DNA of 64,000 nt from Acinetobacter kanungonis (lineage in GTDB: Bacteria; Pseudomonadota; Gammaproteobacteria; Pseudomonadales; Moraxellaceae): positions 388,541-452,540 of the forward strand of contig NZ_JAACKC010000004.1 in NCBI RefSeq assembly GCF_009939195.1. Reading direction: 5' to 3'. Shown one piece after another: positions 55,989 to 64,000 of the stretch. The position numbers and the translations under genes were made by a program. Numbering within the stretch: position 1 is the stretch's first letter; each line of letters opens with the position of its first letter. The notes beneath the pieces are model-generated. The model was given only the letters and a program-made list of their open reading frames with translations. It was not told where the DNA came from and searched no databases.

Positions 55989-58097
55989 ATGCTAGAGTTA
56001 GAAAACAACTCAGTGGAGCAACACGATACAACTGAAGACAACCATGCTCAGGGACTTAAAACCCTAAGCTCATTGGTGTATGGACAAGAATATTCATCTC
56101 AGGCGGAATTGCGTACGGTTTATCATGCCATTACAGGTGAAGCGATCTACCAAGTCAGTAGCCATGGCATCAACACCAAAGCCGTTGTGGACTATGCGAA
56201 AAAGCAAGGTTCCACCATTGCCACATGGACCTTCCACCAACGTGCCAACGCCCTGAAACAAGTAGCACAGTATTTATTAGAACGTAAAGAACACTATTAC
56301 GAGCTGGCAAAAGCAACCGGCTGTACCCGTAAAGATGCATGGATTGATGTTGAAGGTGGTATTGGAACCTTATTTGCTTATTCAAGCCTTGTACGTCGTG
56401 AACTGAGTGATGAAACTGCGCTGGTTGAAGATGCATGGATTCCATTATCGAAACACGGTAATTTTGGTGCCAAACATATTCTAACCTCTAAAGCCGGTGT
56501 GGCATTGCATATTGATGCCTTCAACTTCCCAATCTGGGGTATGTTAGAAAAAATTGCACCAACACTTTTAGCCGGTGTGCCATGTATTGTGAAACCAGCA
56601 ACTGAAGGTGCTGAACTGACCCATGCCGTGGTGAAAGACATTCTGGCAAGTGGTTTCCTTCCAGAGGGTTCGTTACAGCTCATCTGTGGTCAAATTTATG
56701 ATTTAATTGAACAATTAAATCCACAAGATACTGTTACATTTACAGGTTCGGCAGCAACAGGTCAAAGCCTACGTGCAAATCCACACTTAAATCACTATTC
56801 AATTCCATTCTGTATGGAAGCAGATTCTGTTAACAGTGCTATTTTGACTGAACAAGCCAACGATGAAACCATCGATTTGTTTGTCCGTGAAGTGTTCCGT
56901 GAAATGACGACGAAGGCAGGTCAAAAATGTACTGCAATCCGACGTGCCTTTGTTCCAGCAGCATTACTCGAAACCGTTCAAACACGCTTAGTAGCAAAAC
57001 TACAAAAAGTGGTGGTGGGTGACCCTGAAATTGAAGGCGTGACAATGGGTGCGTTGGCGAGCGTGAAACAAAAGTTCAGTGTCGCTGAAAAAGTGGAACA
57101 ACTCAGCCAAGATGCCAAAGTAGTATTGGGTAGCCACTTACGCCAAGATTTCCAAATTCAAGCTAAAAATGTAGATAAAGGTGCATTTTATCCACCAACT
57201 TTGCTTGTTTGTGAGCAACCAACTCAAGCTCAGCATATTCACGAAGTGGAAGCATTTGGTCCAGTTTCTACCTTGATGCCATACCAAAATCTGGCTGAAT
57301 TGGCAGATTTAGTGGCGCGCGGTGAAGGCAGCTTGGTGGCTTCTGTAGTCCGTAATGTGGATGAAAATATCGAAGCCTTGATTACCAAAATTGCCCCATG
57401 GCATGGTCGTGTACACATTCTGGATGCGGAAAGCGCGAAAGAAAGTACAGGTCACGGTTCACCATTACCGTACTTGGTGCATGGTGGTCCAGGTCGTGCG
57501 GGTGGCGGTGAAGAACTCGGTGGTTTACGTGCCGTGAAACACTATATGCAACGTACCGCTTTGCAAGGTTCGCCTAATGCCATGACCCAAGTCGGTCATA
57601 GCTGGACAGCGGGCGCGCAAGTGTTCGAAGACCGCGTACATCCATTCAAGAAAGACTTTGATGAACTCCGCGTGGGTGAACGTTTACTCACGGCGCGTCG
57701 TACCGTGACTGAAGCTGACATCGTGAATTTTGCCTGCTTAAGTGGCGACCACTTCTACGCCCACATGGACAAAATTGCTGCGGCAGATTCACTGTTTGGT
57801 GATCGCGTAGCGCATGGCTATTTCATTGTCTCTGCAGCCGCTGGTCTGTTTGTAGATGCCGCAGCAGGTCCAGTGATTGCCAACTACGGTATGGATAATC
57901 TGCGTTTTGTAGAGCCTGTGAAAATTGGCGATACCATTCAAGTCGAATTGACCTGTAAGCAAAAAACACCGAAACCTTTACGTGACCCTGAGCAAAAACC
58001 ACATGGTGTCGTGGTATGGGACATTAAAGTCAAAAACCAGCGCAACGAATTGGTTGCAACTTATGACATCCTGACCTTAGTCGAACGTGCTGCATAA
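55989..58097 (+). CDS. paaZ: PaaZ, bifunctional oxepin-CoA hydrolase / aldehyde dehydrogenase
   Basis: A 702-residue fusion enzyme. Residues 20 to about 550 are an aldehyde dehydrogenase domain ([26 protein letters not shown], catalytic C314 in [10 protein letters not shown]). The C-terminal 140 residues are a MaoC-like hydratase ([19 protein letters not shown]) that opens oxepin-CoA to the aldehyde, which the first domain oxidises. It is divergent from paaA and preceded by AAAAGGAG 7 bases before the ATG. A strong hairpin terminator follows. Confidence 0.95.
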   Translation: MLELENNSVEQHDTTEDNHAQGLKTLSSLVYGQEYSSQAELRTVYHAITGEAIYQVSSHGINTKAVVDYAKKQGSTIATWTFHQRANALKQVAQYLLERKEHYYELAKATGCTRKDAWIDVEGGIGTLFAYSSLVRRELSDETALVEDAWIPLSKHGNFGAKHILTSKAGVALHIDAFNFPIWGMLEKIAPTLLAGVPCIVKPATEGAELTHAVVKDILASGFLPEGSLQLICGQIYDLIEQLNPQDTVTFTGSAATGQSLRANPHLNHYSIPFCMEADSVNSAILTEQANDETIDLFVREVFREMTTKAGQKCTAIRRAFVPAALLETVQTRLVAKLQKVVVGDPEIEGVTMGALASVKQKFSVAEKVEQLSQDAKVVLGSHLRQDFQIQAKNVDKGAFYPPTLLVCEQPTQAQHIHEVEAFGPVSTLMPYQNLAELADLVARGEGSLVASVVRNVDENIEALITKIAPWHGRVHILDAESAKESTGHGSPLPYLVHGGPGRAGGGEELGGLRAVKHYMQRTALQGSPNAMTQVGHSWTAGAQVFEDRVHPFKKDFDELRVGERLLTARRTVTEADIVNFACLSGDHFYAHMDKIAAADSLFGDRVAHGYFIVSAAAGLFVDAAAGPVIANYGMDNLRFVEPVKIGDTIQVELTCKQKTPKPLRDPEQKPHGVVVWDIKVKNQRNELVATYDILTLVERAA

Positions 58098-58111
58098 GCA
58101 TGGCATACCAT

Positions 58112-58142
58112 AAAAAGGGAATCATATGATTCCCTTTTTTTG
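58112..58142. terminator. Terminator after paaZ
   Basis: Perfect 28-base palindrome AAAAAGGGAATCAT / ATGATTCCCTTTTT followed by further T, 15 bases after the paaZ stop. It makes the MFS gene a separate unit. Confidence 0.85.
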
Positions 58143-58220
58143 TATTTAAAAAATAAATGTATCTTTTTATAACAAAATGATTGACCGAATCATTTTAAAA
58201 CCGTAGATTAAAAATAAGAC

Positions 58221-58257
58221 GATACATAATAAATATAATATTTAAAAATTTTGTATC
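58221..58257. promoter_or_regulatory. Candidate PaaX operator before the MFS gene
   Basis: GATAC-N27-GTATC with left arm ACGATACATAAT, identical over 11 bases to the paaA site and at the same spacing, 33 bases before the start codon. It suggests that the transporter is repressed by PaaX. Confidence 0.62.
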
Positions 58258-58290
58258 AAGTATTTTTAGACAGTCAGCACAGGAAGTTGC

Positions 58291-59736
58291 ATGATGAATG
58301 ATAAATCAATCGATATAGAACTGGTTGAAAGGACGATTCAACCACAAACTCAAAATTTTGAACACCACCCAGTTTCAGAACATTCGCCTACACATGAGCC
58401 AACGGCACAAAGCCGTAGCAGCGCCTACCACTGGTATGTGGTGGTCATCTGTATGGTGGCGTACATTCTTTCTTTTGTAGATCGTCAAATTTTATCCCTG
58501 ATGATTGAACCGATTAAACATGACCTGATGCTGAGTGATACCCAATTCAGCTTGTTGCAAGGTCTGGCATTTTCATTGTTCTATGCCTTTATGGGCGTAC
58601 CGATTGCCGCACTCGCAGACAAGAAATCACGCATTAAAATTATTTCCATCGGGATCGCCTTCTGGAGTTTTGCTACGGCGGCTTGCGGTCTGAGCAAGAA
58701 CTTTCTACAAATGTTCCTGTCACGCCTTGGTGTCGGTGCAGGTGAAGCTGCGCTCTCTCCAGCGTTTTATTCCATTGTTGCCGATCTTTTTCCGAAAGAA
58801 AAACTCGGTCGTGCCCTTGGTCTATATGCGATTGGGGCATTCATTGGTTCAGGGCTTGCCTTCCTGATTGGCGGTTACGTGATTGGTTTACTTAAAAATG
58901 TAAACTTGGTGACTCTGCCAGTGATTGGTGAAATTAAAACTTGGCAACTGACCTTTATGATTGTCGGTTTACCCGGGGTATTATTGGCGTTGTTGATGAT
59001 TTTGACGGTACGCGAGCCTGAACGTAAGGGTTTAAAAATTGGTCAAGATGGTCAAGTGGTAAAAGCCTCTTTCAAGAACTCGATTGCCTTTATTAAAACT
59101 CATAAAAAGACCTTCTTCTGTCATTTCATCGGTTTCTCTTTTTACACCATGATGCTGTATGCATTACTTGGTTGGGCACCTGCGTTCTATATGCGTAATC
59201 ATGGTTTGGATGCGAGCCAAACAGGTTATATCCTCGGAATAATCATTTTGGTTGCCAATACTTCTGGGGCTTTATTCTGTGGTTGGTTGATCGACTGGTT
59301 CTCTAAACGTGGCTACAGCGATGCAGCGATTCGTAGCGGCATGATCGGCTGTGCAGCCCTGATTATTCCAAGCGTCTTGTTTACCCAAGTGGATAACATG
59401 TACCTTTCGTTTGCGCTAATTTTTGTGGCAATGTTCTTCTCGACTTTCCCGATTCCAGCTTCTGCCGCAGCGACTCAAATGCTCACGCCAAACCAGTTAC
59501 GTGCGCAAGTTTCTGCCAAGTTCCTTTTGGTTTCAAACTTGATTGCATTAGGCATTGGCACCACGGCGGTTGCGTTAATTACCGATAAGTATTTCCAAAA
59601 TACCGTGATGGTGGGTAATTCAATTTCGATTGTCAATGCTATTGCTGGTGTACTCGGTACGTTCCTATTGTATAAAGGCTGCCAATATTACCGTGACAGT
59701 ATTCAGCTTGAGAAAAACGCTGAACACGCACAATAA
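58291..59736 (+). CDS. MFS transporter, Spinster-like, probably in the paa regulon
   Basis: A 481-residue, 12-helix major-facilitator transporter with a 45-residue cytoplasmic N terminus. Motifs: SFVDRQILSLMIEPIKHDLMLSDTQFSLLQG, GVPIAALADKKSR (loop 2-3 signature variant) and SRLGVGAGEAALSPAFYSIVAD. This Spinster/GlpT-like pattern is frequent near aromatic-degradation genes. Because of its place beside paaZ and the shared operator-like palindrome, I infer uptake of phenylacetate or a related acid; the substrate is not proven. AGGAAG lies upstream of the ATG. Confidence 0.82.
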   Translation: MMNDKSIDIELVERTIQPQTQNFEHHPVSEHSPTHEPTAQSRSSAYHWYVVVICMVAYILSFVDRQILSLMIEPIKHDLMLSDTQFSLLQGLAFSLFYAFMGVPIAALADKKSRIKIISIGIAFWSFATAACGLSKNFLQMFLSRLGVGAGEAALSPAFYSIVADLFPKEKLGRALGLYAIGAFIGSGLAFLIGGYVIGLLKNVNLVTLPVIGEIKTWQLTFMIVGLPGVLLALLMILTVREPERKGLKIGQDGQVVKASFKNSIAFIKTHKKTFFCHFIGFSFYTMMLYALLGWAPAFYMRNHGLDASQTGYILGIIILVANTSGALFCGWLIDWFSKRGYSDAAIRSGMIGCAALIIPSVLFTQVDNMYLSFALIFVAMFFSTFPIPASAAATQMLTPNQLRAQVSAKFLLVSNLIALGIGTTAVALITDKYFQNTVMVGNSISIVNAIAGVLGTFLLYKGCQYYRDSIQLEKNAEHAQ

Positions 59737-60041
59737 TTTCTCATGCCTCAATCAAATTAAGCGAAAGGTTCTCCTTTCGCTTTTTCATTTTGAATAATCA
59801 AGGCAAGACGCCTTGAATCGGCCTATTTTCAACCCATCATTGAGCAGAAATCACTTCTACCCCCCGCGCATATTCTTATTCTAATAGACACCAGATTCTC
59901 ACAAACAAATGAACAGAGAGTCGTATCTAATTTGTACACTTTAAATGGGTTCTAACATTTTGATTTCTTATAATCGCCATTATTTAAAATGGAGACATTT
60001 AGAGGAAACATCTGTTTTAATAGTTCAATCATAAGCCCTAT
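59737..60041. other. Intergenic region after the MFS gene
   Basis: About 305 bases. It holds the MFS terminator at 59760-59786; the remainder is AT-rich promoter-like sequence with nothing else that I can support. Confidence 0.45.
59760..59786 (+). terminator. Terminator of the MFS gene
   Basis: AGCGAAAGG / CCTTTCGCT stem with loop TTCT followed by TTTT, 24 bases after the stop codon. Confidence 0.85.
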
Positions 60042-60350
60042 ATGAAGACAGATATGTTTAATAGTTATTCTCCGAGTAATCAAGATAATGGAATATTTAT
60101 AAAATCAAGTAAATTATCATCATTAGAGGCTATATTACTTCAGTTAAATAAAGACCTTCCAGAACATATTCAACCTCATGAACTAGTATCAACTATACAG
60201 GATCTATTGAATTTTAAATGTGAGGAAGAGATGTATAAACGTCTAAACTTATCTACATTAAAAAATAAGTTTAAAGATGATAATGATTGGGAGCTATTTA
60301 AAAAGTTATTGGTTTATATCGTCCTTCAAAATATAGATCTGAATAAATAA
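60042..60350 (+). CDS. Unrecognised small AT-rich ORF
   Basis: 102 residues, probably helical, with Leu-rich stretches (SSLEAILLQLNKDLPEHIQPHELV and LFKKLLVYIVLQNIDLNK) and no signal peptide or membrane segment. I do not recognise the family. Base composition is clearly more AT-rich than the neighbours, as in the defence operon, which suggests acquisition. The ATG at 60042 has no good ribosome binding site; ATG 60054 is another option. An intrinsic terminator at 60483 could end its transcript. Confidence 0.45.
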   Translation: MKTDMFNSYSPSNQDNGIFIKSSKLSSLEAILLQLNKDLPEHIQPHELVSTIQDLLNFKCEEEMYKRLNLSTLKNKFKDDNDWELFKKLLVYIVLQNIDLNK

Positions 60351-60841
60351 TTAGCCGTTATCTTAAACAATTCTAATCTTGATTATTGGATATTATGTTT
60401 ATTTTATCTAAAATTAACATATTGCACGTTATATGCAATTTAATTTTTTACCCATATAATTCAAAAACTTAATTGACTAAATAAATCCCAACACAGATGT
60501 CTTGGGATTTTTTAATAGTTCATCATGTTCCATAATTACTTATTAAACAATGTTCCACAGTTTGTGTAGCCTCATTTACTCCTAAAAGATAAAAATTATC
60601 CAGATGAATGAAGAATAGATGTCCAAGTAGTTAATGATTTTTCAATAAGATATCAATCCCATCTTCATTCACGCTTCTTGATGATTTTTCAATAAATTCC
60701 AGTGATCTGCTATTAATTGATCTCGATTCCCGTATACGAAACTATACCTTCAGGATATTGCTTGGCGTCATTTTGCGGCATAAATCTAGTATCTTAAATT
60801 ATTTCTAATATACTAGATTTAAATTCTTATCAGATGCCGAC
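60351..60841. other. AT-rich gap before the XRE regulator
   Basis: About 490 bases. It contains one terminator (60483-60513), direct TTGATGATTTTTCAATAA-like repeats near 60631-60650 and 60677-60697 (ATGATTTTTCAATAA twice), and promoter sequence for the XRE gene. No credible ORF. Confidence 0.45.
60483..60513 (+). terminator. Intrinsic terminator downstream of the small ORF
   Basis: AAATCCCAA / TTGGGATTT stem with a 10-base loop, followed by TTTAA. It lies 130 bases after the 102-residue ORF. Confidence 0.7.
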
Positions 60842-61414
60842 ATGGATATACATCAACAGATTTCACAGCGTATTCGTGAACTGCGTCTAGCACGTGGCTA
60901 TACCTTGGAAGAACTCGCGGCACGCAGTGATGTCAGCCGCGCCATGATTTCCATGATTGAACGTGCCACCGCCAACCCGACTGCGGTGGTATTGGATAAA
61001 CTGGCGAATGGACTGGAAGTTTCACTGGCCAGTTTATTCGGTGGCGTGGAATCCTCTGCATCCTTTGATCCACTGTTACGCCATGCCGAGCAACCAGTTT
61101 GGCAAGATCCTGAATCTGGCTATATTCGGCGTAGCCTTACCCCTCAGGCTTCGAAAACTTCAGTGCAACTGGTCGAAGTGCTTTTTCCCGCACAGGGGCG
61201 CATCACCTACGACGTCACGCAACGTGATCATGCTATTCAACAGCAAATCTGGATCATCGCTGGGCAATTGCAGATTCAACTGGGTGATCAAACTTATCAA
61301 CTGTATCAGGGCGATTGTCTTGCCATCTGTGTAGATCGCCCCATTATTTTTAGCAATCCAAACGCAGCACCTTGTCGCTATGTATTAGCGATTGAAGATG
61401 GCAAAACCCCATAA
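60842..61414 (+). CDS. XRE-family regulator with C-terminal cupin domain
   Basis: 190 residues. The N-terminal helix-turn-helix (IRELRLARGYTLEELAARSDVSRAMISMIERATANPTAVVLDKLANGL region, residues 9-57) is followed by a cupin-2 beta-barrel (about 110-185: HAIQQQIWIIAGQLQIQLGDQTYQLYQGDCLAI). Such regulators often bind a small effector through the cupin and control nearby transport or modification genes. The downstream GNAT gene starts 32 bases after the stop and is likely co-transcribed. Confidence 0.85.
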   Translation: MDIHQQISQRIRELRLARGYTLEELAARSDVSRAMISMIERATANPTAVVLDKLANGLEVSLASLFGGVESSASFDPLLRHAEQPVWQDPESGYIRRSLTPQASKTSVQLVEVLFPAQGRITYDVTQRDHAIQQQIWIIAGQLQIQLGDQTYQLYQGDCLAICVDRPIIFSNPNAAPCRYVLAIEDGKTP

Positions 61415-61446
61415 ATATTTCCCCTTATTCCTGCTTGGAGCCTGCA

Positions 61447-61998
61447 ATGTCGCAAAGTGAAGCCACTGCAACCGAATTTAAACTGATTGACTGTAATGAA
61501 ACCGAGCATGCCGCTGCCATTTTAGAAATTTTGAATGAGGCGATTTTGAATTCCACCGCCCTGTATGACTATCAGCCACGCACACTGCAAAGTATGCAAA
61601 CATGGTTTGCCACCAAACGGGAGCAGCATTTTCCCGTGCTCGGCATCATCAACACCGCAGGGAAATTACTGGGCTTTGCCAGTTGGGGGAGTTTTAGAGC
61701 CTTTCCTGCCTATAAATACACGGTCGAACATAGTGTGTATATTCACCCTGAACATCGCGGTGGTGGGCTCAGTAAAATCCTGATGCAGGCATTGATTGAA
61801 AGAGCACAACAACAGCAATTACATGTGATGGTGGGCTGTATCGATGCCGACAATGCTGCCAGTATTCAATTACACCAAAAGCTGGGCTTTACCCATTCAG
61901 GCACCATTCAGCAGGCAGGATTTAAATTTGGTCGCTGGTTAGACGCGGCATTTTACCAACTGACACTCACGACTCCGCTACATCCTCAGGATGGTTAA
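61447..61998 (+). CDS. GNAT acetyltransferase (phosphinothricin acetyltransferase-like)
   Basis: About 183 residues. Acetyl-CoA-binding motif A HPEHRGGGLSKILMQAL and the motif B region GCIDADNAASIQLHQKLGFTHSGTIQQAGFKFGRW are typical of the Pat/MnaT branch that acetylates phosphinothricin, methionine sulfone or similar amino acids. The N-terminal ILNEAILNSTALYDYQPRT also fits this branch. The ATG at 61447 has GGAG 9 bases upstream. It shares a transcript with the XRE-cupin gene in all likelihood. Confidence 0.83.
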   Translation: MSQSEATATEFKLIDCNETEHAAAILEILNEAILNSTALYDYQPRTLQSMQTWFATKREQHFPVLGIINTAGKLLGFASWGSFRAFPAYKYTVEHSVYIHPEHRGGGLSKILMQALIERAQQQQLHVMVGCIDADNAASIQLHQKLGFTHSGTIQQAGFKFGRWLDAAFYQLTLTTPLHPQDG

Positions 61999-62022
61999 AC
62001 TCAATTGCAGATAGTTTAAAAT

Positions 62023-62051
62023 AAAAATGAGAGCACAAAGCTCTCATTTTT
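62023..62051. terminator. Bidirectional terminator between the GNAT gene and pobA
   Basis: A 12-bp perfect stem AAAAATGAGAGC / GCTCTCATTTTT with loop ACAAA between convergent genes. Confidence 0.88.
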
Positions 62052-62068
62052 ATGCTGTAACAAACCAT

Positions 62069-63310
<1,242 letters not shown>

Positions 63311-63357
63311 TCAGATTACGCTGGGATGTTTTTTTGAGCTATATCGCCATATTGAAA

Positions 63358-63396
63358 TTGACCGTATATCATTAGAGTTGTCCGCATATCGGACAA
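63358..63396. promoter_or_regulatory. PobR operator between pobA and pobR
   Basis: Perfect inverted repeat TTGTCCG-CATAT-CGGACAA at 63378-63396, with a third partial copy in direct orientation, TTGACCGTATAT, at 63358-63369. Two inverted and one tandem copy of a 10-base element is the arrangement I recall for the A. baylyi PobR operator. Confidence 0.75.
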
Positions 63397-63424
63397 AAGC
63401 AATTCATTTTTCAGGATAAGCCGT

Positions 63425-64000
63425 ATGGAAGCTGAGCAGAACAAGGTCATACATCCACATTCACAAGACGAGATACTGCAAGCAGACTACATTGCAGGTT
63501 TAGCCAAAGGCTTGCATATTTTGGAAGCCTTCGGAGTCGATCGACAGCGCCTGAATGTGACCCAAGTGGCTGAACGCACAGGCATCAGCAGGACTGCAGC
63601 AAGACGACATTTAAAAACTCTGAAATTTTTAGGCTATTTGGATACCGACGAACACTATTTTTGGCTTACCCCACGGGTGTTACGCTTTTCCAGTGCCTAT
63701 TTAAGTTCGGCGCATCTTCCAAAAGTGGCGCAATCCTTACTCAATTTACTCTGTGCGCAAACTTCTTTGACCTTTTCCATGGTGGTACTGGATGAACATG
63801 AAGTGGTGCCGATTGCCCGCAGCTATTTGCCTCAACAAGACCAGTTTCGCGTCAACCCTTATGGTATGCATTTAGGCAATCGCTTGCCTGCGCATGCCAC
63901 CTCGACAGGTAAAGTTTTATTGGCGGCGTTATCGAAAGATGAACAACAAGCGTGGGTAGAAAAATACGGGCTGAAACGTCTAACCCCACTGACGATTACC
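63425..64000 (+). CDS. pobR: PobR, IclR-family activator of pobA (3' end outside window)
   Basis: 192 codons open to the window end with no stop, so the gene is truncated by the window, not damaged; the known protein is about 271 residues. N-terminal winged-helix (DYIAGLAKGLHILEAFG, then LNVTQVAERTGISRTAARRHLKTLKFLGYL) and the beginning of the IclR effector domain (FSMVVLDEHEVVPIARSYLP, LGNRLPAHATSTGKVLLAAL). It is highly similar to A. baylyi PobR as I remember it. It binds 4-hydroxybenzoate and activates pobA from the shared intergenic operator. Confidence 0.9.
   Translation, partial: MEAEQNKVIHPHSQDEILQADYIAGLAKGLHILEAFGVDRQRLNVTQVAERTGISRTAARRHLKTLKFLGYLDTDEHYFWLTPRVLRFSSAYLSSAHLPKVAQSLLNLLCAQTSLTFSMVVLDEHEVVPIARSYLPQQDQFRVNPYGMHLGNRLPAHATSTGKVLLAALSKDEQQAWVEKYGLKRLTPLTIT

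Overview
The window looks like chromosomal DNA of an Acinetobacter species or a close relative in the Moraxellaceae. The evidence is the moderate-to-low GC content, the pilGHIJ-chpA order, the paa cluster with a separate divergent paaZ, the divergent pobA/pobR pair whose PobR is very close to the A. baylyi protein as I remember it, and the family of secreted proteins with an LSDxxLSxVSGQ motif. I cannot name the species from the sequence alone.

Layout. 1-2.9 kb: DUF454 and DUF1853 proteins, a 46-residue entericidin-like lipoprotein and dapE. 2.9-11.5 kb (minus strand): the twitching-motility chemosensory operon pilG-pilH-pilI-pilJ-chpA plus a CheW-like protein. 11.7-18.5 kb (plus strand): a secreted coiled-coil protein, an RND efflux adaptor and pump, and proS. 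18.5-24.1 kb (minus strand): four tightly spaced genes for secreted proteins that share an N-terminal motif. 24.4-31.5 kb: dcd, a LysE-type exporter, a DUF2062 protein, apbC/mrp, small proteins and metG. 31.6-32.6 kb (minus strand): a two-gene, AT-rich defence operon. 33-36.2 kb: a DUF805 protein, a broken DUF1254/DUF1214 gene and a class II aldolase. 36.7-44.5 kb (minus strand): kdpABCDE. 44.7-59.7 kb: the phenylacetate catabolon, with paaABCDEFGHJKXY on the minus strand and paaZ plus an MFS transporter on the plus strand. 60-64 kb: an unrecognised small ORF, an XRE-cupin regulator, a GNAT acetyltransferase, pobA, and the 5' part of pobR, which runs off the window end.

The most notable system is the pair at 31608-32591. 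A 122-residue minimal CRISPR polymerase (mCpol, a stand-alone Cas10-like palm domain) is followed 3 bases later by a 203-residue two-transmembrane beta-rich effector of the Cap15 type. This is the architecture of the recently described Panoptes (optS-optE) anti-phage system. In that system the polymerase makes a cyclic nucleotide that holds the effector inactive, and phage proteins that sequester cyclic nucleotides release it. No CD-NTase or CRISPR array lies nearby.

The paa genes form a pathway from phenylacetate to central metabolites. PaaK activates phenylacetate to its CoA thioester, PaaABCDE epoxidises the ring, PaaG and PaaZ isomerise and open it, and PaaF, PaaH and PaaJ carry out beta-oxidation-like steps. 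PaaX is the repressor. A GATAC-N27-GTATC palindrome occurs in front of both paaA and the MFS gene, which suggests shared PaaX control and an import role for the transporter. PobA/PobR adds 4-hydroxybenzoate hydroxylation, with a perfect TTGTCCG/CGGACAA inverted repeat between the two genes.
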